DNA of 64,000 bases from Punica granatum (lineage: Eukaryota; Streptophyta; Magnoliopsida; Myrtales; Lythraceae): contig NC_045128.1 in NCBI RefSeq assembly GCF_007655135.1, forward strand, positions 11,470,001 through 11,534,000, read 5' to 3'. Position numbers and translations under genes: made by a program. Shown here piece by piece: positions 56,012 to 64,000 of the stretch. Under the pieces are notes generated by a model, which worked only from the letters and a program-made list of their open reading frames with translations, was not told the DNA's origin and did not search any database. Each line of letters starts with the position of its first letter. Position 1 is the first letter of the stretch.

Positions 56012-56629
56012 CTTAAAAAGTCATTATCCTGTGTTTGGTGGAGAGACCAGGATTTGATACCGATCAGGACAGGACAAAATATTGAATTAATGAAATAATC
56101 CTGCTTTAGGATTGATCCATACCAGGATGATTAATTCATATGAAAGGACGAAAATATCCTTACTTTCTCTTCAAATTTACGAATGATGCCATGCACTTAA
56201 TCAAATAGTTAGTCTCATTTAGATTTTATTTATTAGTAGGTACTAACACCTGCGTGATATTGTGGGCCAAAAACCACGTTCATTAACTAGCTCTAAAAAT
56301 ATAAAGCCAAAATAATTAATATTTTATTTTCTCCCTTTTTATAATAAAAAGAACATAATGGAATTAACTTAAAACATAAATGGTAGGTGTATACTATGTT
56401 ATTTTTTCAGAATTGCATGACATTTATTCTTTTTTTGGATAAGTGTGCATCTCATTTCGATCATGCTATATAATCAGACTTCATTTAATTTGTAATACCA
56501 TTATTATTTGAATATAATTTTTTTTCAGCTCCAATACTATCTTTATAATTTCACATATTTTACTATTCCAAAAGGTATTTTATGCTTAATAATTTGTACT
56601 TAATTTTTACGTACCATTCGTTCACATTA
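56012..56629. other. A+T-rich spacer with a possible worn DNA element
   Basis: TTATCCTGTGTTTGGTGGAG (56026) and the reversed-looking CCATACCAGGATGATTAATT (56118) suggest a small worn element. The rest is A+T-rich. Confidence 0.35.
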
Positions 56630-57722
56630 GGATAAATGTCCAAAAAGATCACAAACTTTACATTTTTTTACGTTTTATCACAAACTATATTTTTGACTAA
56701 AAAATACACGAACTTGGCATTTTTTTAATGTTTTATCACCAATTATATTTTTTGGCTAAGAAATACACGAACTTTTATTTTTTTTGTCCTATTTAACATC
56801 CGTCCAAATTTCATCAGTTTTGCTGACGTGACCATTAAAAGATGGCACGTAGAAGACGGTCACTAATGGTGACTGATGTGCCAAGCCACGTTATCCAAAA
56901 ATATTAAATAATTTGAAGCTTAGGCAGCTGTAGGTAGGGAGGAAGGCCGCAGCCTCCATAACTGCCACCAATGAACCTTCATCAAAGAAGCCATCAAATC
57001 CTCTACGTGCTTTGATCAAAGCATAAAGGTCTTAATCGAGTCTTCTAGGATTCGATCAAAATCACACAAGGCTTGATCAAAGTATCGAAGCCATAGTGGG
57101 TTCAATTCAGCCCTCTGTCATGCACATAGAGGGCTCCATTGAACCGCATGTGACTTTGTTCAAGTCCATGGCGCTTTATCTTTGCTGTTATCTTCAGTCT
57201 CTCTATTGACTCTTTTTTTTTCGAGCACACAACAACGTAAATGGCCCTCTGTGATGCTTCTCGAGCCCTTTGTGCATATAGGGATCAAGTTGCGATGATC
57301 GAGCCCTTTGAGGCTTTGACCGAAGTCGGAGATCAAGCCCTGTGTGATTTTGATTGAATCCTAGAGGACTCGATTGAGGCCTCTATGCTTTGATGAAAGC
57401 ACGCAGAGACTTCAATGGCTTCTCGATGAGGTTTCGTGGGAGGCAGTTACGGAGGCCACTGCCTTCCTTCCTACCTCCGGCTGTCTAAGCTTCAAATTTT
57501 TTAATATTTTTTAGAACATAACTCACTGCATCAATCACCATTAATGACAGTTTACCACATGTCATCTGTTAACAGTCACATTAGCAAAATTAACAAAGAT
57601 TTGGACGGATGCTAAATGGGACGAAAAAATAAAAGTTCATGTATTTCTTAACAAAAAATATATTTTTTGTGATAAAATGTAAAAAAAAATGTAAAGTTTG
57701 TGATTTTTTTGGACATTCACCC
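56630..57722. mobile_element. Mutator-like foldback, 1.09 kb, hairpin over most of its length
   Basis: Left end GGATAAATGTCCAAAAAGAT and reversed right end GGGTGAATGTCCAAAAAAAT. Inverted arms continue through CACAAACTTTACATTTTTTT, AAATACACGAACTTTTATTTT, CATCCGTCCAAAT, TTTTGCTGACGTGAC / TTTTGCTAATGTGAC and GAAGCTTAGGCAGC. The GC-rich centre includes TTGATCAAAG repeats and AGGGAGGAAGG / CCTTCCTTCCTACC. Flanks TTCACATTA and TTCCATTAT are only a weak target duplication. Confidence 0.8.
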
Positions 57723-59961
57723 TTCCATTATAACTAATTTTAGCTTAGTTCTTTATTTTCATGTCTTTGATATAATTTATTTGTCTTTTTAGGTTTTAAA
57801 TTAAAAAATTACACATTATTTTCATAGAAAGAATACTAACTAGATAGTATATATTGAAGTATGATTGAAAGTAAAAATGTTAAAAAGAAAGTCAATAATA
57901 TTGCAATACACTCAAGAATATAAATATAATCAACATCAAAATTATTGTAATTCAATATATTTGGAAAAAAATAGGACATGCTTTCTCCAAAATTCTTTTA
58001 GATGATGAAAAGAACAGCAAAAAAATGATGAAGGGTATACACTATGAAGGAGAAAATGTTAAAAGAATAAAAATATAAAGTGGATTCTTTGACAAACTAC
58101 ATATGTACCACTTAATTAATCTTCTATTGCTACATTGAAGTAGGTTTGCTTTAATGATTTCAAGAGTTCCTTGACAGACAATATATTATTTCTAGATAAA
58201 TGAGTACATTGGTTAATTGAAAGTATGAAAAAAAATCTATCAACAATGAAAACATATGTACATAGATTATATTAAAACAATTGTAATTTAACTTTTTTTA
58301 AATATAAATAGCACATGTTCTATTTTGAAATTACTTATCAAGAAAATTTGCTTGGAAAGGGTAGAGAAAAATGTTAGGATTATAATTAAACATATTCGAA
58401 AATATTAATTGAATAAAATTGAAAATTATATAAGTTCACAGAACTTTTTAAAAATAAAAATATTTGACAGAAATTACCCCAAAAAAAAAAAAGCGAGATA
58501 GGACTAGTGGCCTTTGAGGTCCTCATGGACCTGTATTAGTATACTACAATAACTATAATAATAACTCCATTGTCACTTTTTTTCTTTACCCCTATGGTGT
58601 GCTCGGTAAATCTAGTGCTATGTTAACCACTCATATGCCAGTAGATGCTAGGTTGTGTCGAACCATATTTCAGCGTTAAGCTCGAATTGAGAATTGTAAT
58701 GACTAGGTGACTGTGAAGGCAACTGAAAGGGGAGTCGGGCTCGACACCAGCCATCTATTTCAGCGAGGTCATCGGTGTGCCCAGGGGTCGCCGGTTGGGC
58801 CACCACCGTCCCTCTCACCCTATTGACTACCTCGCTGGAGAGTTGGTAACCGGCTTCAAGCCCATCTCCCTTCTCCCCTAATCTAATTTACTGCTCTTTT
58901 TTCTAATTTTTGTAAGTTTTTAATTTCAAAACGTGTTTTATTTTTTTCTGAAATTTGAAAAAAAATAGATTTTGGGACACTCAAGTCATTTCACATTTTA
59001 TAAGAATAATATTAATCCTTGGAATTGAAATCCTCTCCTGTCCCCTTTATATCTCGGCCTTTCCTATCGTCCAAACGCAGTCTTGGGGTTTTTGGATAAT
59101 TCAGAGAGAGAGAGAGCGAGAGAGAGAAAAAAGCCTCTTTGGAAATACCGAAACGGCGGCCCAATCCCGGGCCCATAAGAACAATTCAAATCCGGTAAAC
59201 CAAACGGCCATGGGGAAAAGAAAGGGACAGAGAAGACTCCACGTATGATAATTTAGTCCACCGTCCTATATTTATCCCCCGTCGACAATACAACCTTCCT
59301 TTACATAAGATAGAGCACGAAATGAATGAATGGGTTAATTTTTGCAAACCGATATAAATCATAAGTTTTATAACATAACATTTTCTTTGTTATTTTCAGC
59401 AATAAAGTGATATTTGTATTCACCACTTGAGATTAATCATTACTCATATATTAACTTGTCTTGGTCATGAAGTGCTTTTGATGGTTCTAGACCTTGCACT
59501 GCCTTAAACCCCGCCAAGTAATAATACAATTTTCTAACTCTGTCATATCTCATGATTGATAATTTGATGAAGTTTATATATGCTGCCTCACAAATTTTAT
59601 ACAATGTGAAAGGGAGGAAAACCAGAGTAATATACAGGCGGACCTTAGGCCAAATTCACGGAAATGGAAGATATTGACTCGAGTCAAGAATTATAATAGC
59701 CAATATAGGTATCCATATGCTAAGTGATGAGAGAAAATTTGATAGCACAAAATCTAAAAATGAAATGTGTAACTGATATATAATCTAAATATCCAAAATT
59801 TAAACCGACTATTTATCTGATATATTATTATTTCATAATTAATAAAATAGATCTCCAGTATTCCCCTCAAAATGAGGGGCTGCACCCGCAAAATGTCCTC
59901 TTGGATACAATAATCTTCAAAGAATCCAATCTGGTTCTGCTATTGCCGGAAACCATTGAAG
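57723..59961. other. Spacer with a GC-rich island, no gene
   Basis: A+T-rich except 58680-58890, which is GC-rich with CCACCACCGTCCCTCTCACC, a string close to CCTCCACCGTCCCTCTCCGT near 63108. A GA microsatellite lies at 59104-59127. The open frame at 58955-59248 has no domain and crosses that repeat. The stretch 59570-59860 is similar to 61345-62170. Confidence 0.45.
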
Positions 59962-60890
59962 TTGATATGTTGTATATGAAAATTTTGAAAAAGAAATCAC
60001 AAACTTATATAAGTTTAAATTCAGCAACCTATTAGCTTAAGTTTTTGAGTGAAAATGGGTTTGGACCCGTATTAGTACGATTGAATTTCAATATAGTACT
60101 AGAGCTCAGGTTGCGCGTATGCACGCACTCCATGTATAGGCCCAATATTTCCGAGTATAGCCGAGAGTGTGCCTCGTGTGTAAGTTCCCCCTCGCTCGAG
60201 CACGGAAGATGAAGTTCGGATCGAGATCAATTATTGAGGGCGAATGTTTAAGGGCACGTGACAATGTATAGGCAGACACATTGCAGGTGAGGGCGGGGGT
60301 GTGGAGAGTATTAATCCCACATGAAAAAAATAAATCAATACTTATTGATTTATATGAGATTTGAGTACCAACACATTTTAGCTTGAGCTTTTAAGTGGAA
60401 ATGGACTTGAACCCGTATAAGCCTAATGGTAATTCAATATGGTATCAGAATGAGTTACGCTTTTACTGAGCACGTGTGGGCTCACACAACGACAGATTCG
60501 GTTTTGAGGCAACTAAGAGTGCATTTCATGTTAATCAAGCCCAACAGTAGTTCGGTCCAGTTCCGACGTAGTTATATGCACACCTTTAGTTATGCCGAAG
60601 TGTGAAGCTCAATGCTAGTTTGATGTTTGTCCCTCATCGCCCGAGCATAGAAGAGGATGTCCGGCTCGTAGTCAGTTGTTGAAGGAGGGTGTTTAAGGAC
60701 ACGTGCACTTGTTGGACTACACTCTGCCACGTGAGAGTGAGCGTTGTAATATGTTATCCCACTGGGAAAATTTGAGAATGAAATCACAAGATTATATGAG
60801 ACTTTGTCTAATAACCTATTTGCTTAAGTTTTTGGGTTGCAGATGGGTCCAAATCCATGTAAGACCAATTGGGAATTTTACAGAATTGGA
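59962..60890 (+). mobile_element. Tandem TRIM array with three LTRs and two internal parts
   Basis: Three related LTRs lie at about 59962-60091, 60298-60440 and 60745-60885. All share ATCACAARMTTATATRAG-like, GCTTRAGYTTTT and GGACCCGTAT / GGACTTGAACCCGTAT / GGTCCAAATCCATGTA blocks. Primer-site-like strings follow the first two: AGTACTAGAGC (about 60096) and TGGTATCAGAATGAG (60441). The internal parts are related: GAGCACGGAAGATGAAGTTCG versus GAGCATAGAAGAGGATGTCC, and GTTTAAGGGCACGTG versus GTTTAAGGACACGTG. LTR-int-LTR-int-LTR is a known TRIM arrangement. Confidence 0.75.
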
Positions 60891-60905
60891 TTCCACCTTG
60901 TCGGT

Positions 60906-61222
60906 AAAGCAACTAATGCCCATTTTGGCACTCTAGGGGAGTGCTAGGCCAATTGGGGCAGGCCGAGCGGCCTGCTAAGGGCTACGCGACCCACCCCCTT
61001 TACTTTTTATTTTTTAAAAAAGAATAAAAAATCAGAGAGAGAAAGAGAGAGGATGAGGAAACAAAAGAAGAAGTGGTGGGCGCAAACCGAAAAAGAAAGA
61101 AAGAGAGAAGGAAAGATATTAAAGTGGTGAGTCTCAATCATTAAAGTGATTTTTTGCGGAATGTGGCACGTGCGGGCCCAACTTGGCACTCAGATGAGTG
61201 TCACCCATTGGACTTGCTCTTA
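60906..61222. mobile_element. MITE, possibly PIF/Harbinger-derived
   Basis: Left AAGCAACTAATGCCCATTTTGG and reversed right GAGCAAGTCCAATGGGTGAC are imperfect inverted ends. Both are followed by ...GGCACTC / ...GCACTCATCTGAG blocks. The interior is a short GC-rich stretch and a purine-rich run (61018-61115). Boundaries are approximate. Confidence 0.45.
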
Positions 61223-61344
61223 TATATCTTTCTAGCAAAACTGACACTTATTTGTTTTATATCATGTCGGCAAAGTGAATTTTTCATTGCTTCAAGGTGT
61301 CAACCCATTGGATTAAAGCCCATTGGACTAAAGCTGCAATGATA

Positions 61345-62170
61345 CCATGAAAAATATTTTATAATGTGGAAGGTAGGAAAATGAAAGTAATACAGGTGGT
61401 GGCCGGCTCAAAGCTGAACTCAGGGACGAAAATAAAAGATACTGAGTATATAAAAATAAGTTGTTAAAAACTTGATTCTGACTATTAGAAACTTACGATT
61501 TTATGTTTTCACCATACATGGCAAGTCAACTTAGCATAGAAACATAAATTTTGTAGACTCGTGTAGAAATGCGATTTATCCAGTAAAATCAATAGAAACT
61601 CGATTCTACGAAATCAAATATTGAACTACTTTATTATTATCATTTTCATCCCAATTTAAGAGAGTTGATTAACTATTAAGATCTTACGGCTTTAAAAATG
61701 GAGAATTCATTTTCAGTTTTTTTTAACATCACTTTTTTTTATTTATGTAAAATCGACATTTAGAAATTAATAAAATGTTTAATTTGTCTATTTAAATTGA
61801 TTCTCAATTTTACTTCATGTATAATTATAATTCACAAAAGCATATATAAAATTATTTTCAAAACACTATATTCATTATTTATAAAAAAAAATTATGATTC
61901 TATAATTCGATTCTAATTCCGATTTCATAGATCTCTCACCATTGCTACTTAGAAACTCAATTTTGACTGCCTTTAGAATGCCTTGAGATTACAATAGCCA
62001 ACTAAGCTACTTGAGGTTGAGTGGTGATAGAAAATCGTTAAAATATAATTTAAACGATATGCCAAACTAGTATAAAATAAATTCTAACTAAATACCCAGA
62101 ATTTAAACCGACCAGATATTTAATATATTATTTTATAGTAACAACAAATATACATTGAAAACTGTGTCTC
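61345..62170. repeat. Diverged duplicate of 59570-59860, expanded by an insertion
   Basis: TTATACAATGTGAAAGGGAG versus TTATAATGTGGAAGGTAG, then ACAATAGCCAACTAAGC versus ATAATAGCCAATATAGG, and CCAGAATTTAAACCGACCAG versus CCAAAATTTAAACCGACTAT occur in the same order. The second copy carries an extra A+T-rich part (about 61450-61970). The first copy's 3' flank (59870-59960) is not repeated. Origin unknown. Confidence 0.5.
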
Positions 62171-64000
62171 ACTTCAGTCATATCACGCTAATATGGTGAC
62201 AGATACAACTGTTATGTTTCTGAATCACGTCCATCAAGAGATGTGGCCTTTTCTTACTCAAACAGGGAGAAAACCCGAGGCAATCTTGTGCTACCCTTCA
62301 TATGATTCAACATTGCTTAAATTTCAGACCAAAAACCAAACATGATACAATTTTCTTGGGTTATAAATCAGGTGTGCATAGTAATCAAAGCCCTTCATAC
62401 ATATAGATGATAGACTCTCATTATAATTTATAAGCTGATGAGGACCCCGTTCCTTCTCAATATGGACCTTCGTACTACCATTGCCTACAGCACGAGGCCT
62501 TTAGGCCACTTTTGGTCGACTGACTAAGATTGAAAACAAAGAGAGGATGCGATGGGATTGAAAATCCTAAGGATTTTAAATAAATATCCCAATCAATTGT
62601 TTGATGTATACTAATATTTGGAATTGATATACAAAGGAGAAATGACCAATTTGACCCCTAGATAAATATTTTTAAATTTTTTCAAAAATAAATAACTAAT
62701 TCAAACTGGAATTGATAAAAAAAAATTGAAACAAAAGAAAATTAATTTGCACAGCTACTGGAGAGGGTGGTGGGAGTCCCACGCCGGCCATGATCGCCTC
62801 GGCGAGGCAGCCGGTTGCCCCAAGAGCCGCCAATAACCTTGTCTGGGGTGATAGTGGCAGCCACCAAAGCCCTAATCAAGTAACTGGTGATTTCTATGAC
62901 CACTAGCGACCTCGATTGGGACTTAGGTGCTAGAGTCCGGCCACCACAACCTCAATCTTATTTGTCCTTTTCTCTCTTTTTGAGTGAAGAGAGAGACGAT
63001 TGTGAGGCGACGGGGTCTTACGCTAGCCACCATTGCCCCAGACGAGGTCGGCAACGATCCTTGGGGCCATTAGGTACCTCACTGAGGCGGTGGTGACTGG
63101 AATCGAGCCTCCACCGTCCCTCTCCGTTCTTCTCCATGTTTCTCAACTTTAATGGCAATTTTCCTAAATTAGACACAACATTATGAACAATTCTGTCAAA
63201 ACATGAATAATTATAAATCCTAACTTAACCGACATCTCCCTATGGCTTAATATTATTCTTGCCTAGTCTTAATCCCATTCCCAGTCCTGTCTCTACCAGA
63301 CGTAGGATTAGGACTTCAGAAATTCTATCCCCCTCTTATCTGATCGACGAAATGAAGTCTTACTGATCATACCCAGTGGTATGAGGTATGTGTCTGATAA
63401 TTTTTTCGGTTGGTTCGCTGTTACTCCTACCCCGTGGTGTGATCATTTTCTGTCATGTGATAAAAGTGCGAAACTCAGCTGCACGGCCTCGATGGGGCCC
63501 ATGGGCCTGTGAAGGCCCAGTTGTATCTTGGAGCTTTTCTGATGTTGAGTTCTTGATAATATGGTACATGTCGTGAAGCTTCTGCTGAGAATGCAGGGAG
63601 ATCAGGGGGGAGGACGGTTCAATTATTGGGAAATTGAGGAGCAAAGGGCTTCCACAAGAACCAGTCACGTACTATTAATTAATGCAGTGTCTGCGACATC
63701 ACAGCATACATTGCATCCACAAGCAACAGCCCGCACGTTCATTAAATATCGATATCAATATTGAAATTGATTGATGTTATGTATTAGCATGGCATCACTG
63801 AGACATAAAACAATTTTCAATGACCAACTGAATCATGTCATTCCCAGTCAGAGTATACGTTTCGAGGTATCGATCATCGGAATTCAGGGCTGCTACGCCA
63901 TGCGTTCGCTGGCTCCAACTTCTTAGGTTGGTGCAGAGCATTCCTTATTTCCGGTCTAAATTCTTGGAAAATTTATGATATCTGTACGTACGGCTGTCAT
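62171..64000. other. Spacer with a GC-rich island; no supported gene
   Basis: The GC-rich island at 62755-63130 includes CCTCCACCGTCCCTCTCCGT and CGGTTGCCCCAAGAGCCGCC. Open frames at 62887-63096 and 63388-63764 (both strands) show no domain, no intron signals and no start context. The region 63480-64000 is GC-richer than the spacer average but nothing is recognised. Confidence 0.4.

Noticed and set aside
58955..59248. Open frame of 97 codons ending with a basic tail.
   Set aside because: It crosses a GA microsatellite, has no introns signals or domain, and no similar sequence continues downstream.

Overview
The window looks like a gene-poor, repeat-rich stretch of a flowering-plant (eudicot-type) nuclear genome. 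It has A+T-rich spacers, GT-AG introns, plant transposon families (PIF/Harbinger, Mutator-like foldbacks, hAT, Helitrons, copia, TRIMs, tRNA-derived SINEs) and a decayed insertion of mitochondrial rRNA DNA. The genus cannot be fixed from the sequence alone.

Only two host genes appear intact, both on the + strand. A GT47/exostosin-family glycosyltransferase (CDS 21952-24686, four coding exons, 636 residues) follows an untranslated first exon. An alpha/beta-hydrolase-fold serine hydrolase (CDS 46890-50714, ten coding exons, 558 residues, GHSKGG elbow) follows a non-coding leader. In both models every intron phase closes, which is the main support for them. They do not belong to one pathway as far as the sequence shows.

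Layout: 1-2962 decayed PIF/Harbinger copy 1; 3715-8718 decayed copia element; 8719-17131 AT-rich spacer with a MITE, a SINE and a cluster of four same-strand Helitron 3' ends; 17132-18620 a ~95-bp minisatellite split by a solo LTR; 19595-21064 two Mutator-like elements next to the GT47 promoter; 21190-24830 the GT47 gene; 25021-26113 nested MITEs; 26139-30950 Harbinger copy 2 carrying a solo LTR and a TRIM; 31700-36545 Helitron ends, a SINE, a foldback and a Helitron-associated aldehyde dehydrogenase fragment; 37627-39813 a hAT element carrying PPR-gene and other gene fragments; 41308-43674 a duplicated SINE segment and two Mutator-like foldbacks; 45950-50714 the hydrolase gene; 51159-52033 a TRIM split by a MITE; 52402-55290 Helitron, foldback, SINE and MITE insertions; 55420-56010 mitochondrial rRNA debris; 56630-57722 a long foldback; 59962-60890 a three-LTR TRIM array; then weakly structured spacer.

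The most informative content is the insertion history rather than a new gene system. Nested elements with target-site duplications give relative ages. Two DNA elements carry pieces of host genes (PPR, ALDH2-type aldehyde dehydrogenase). I found no CRISPR array, functional tRNA gene, operon or defence-like system, and nothing that supports a new biological machine.
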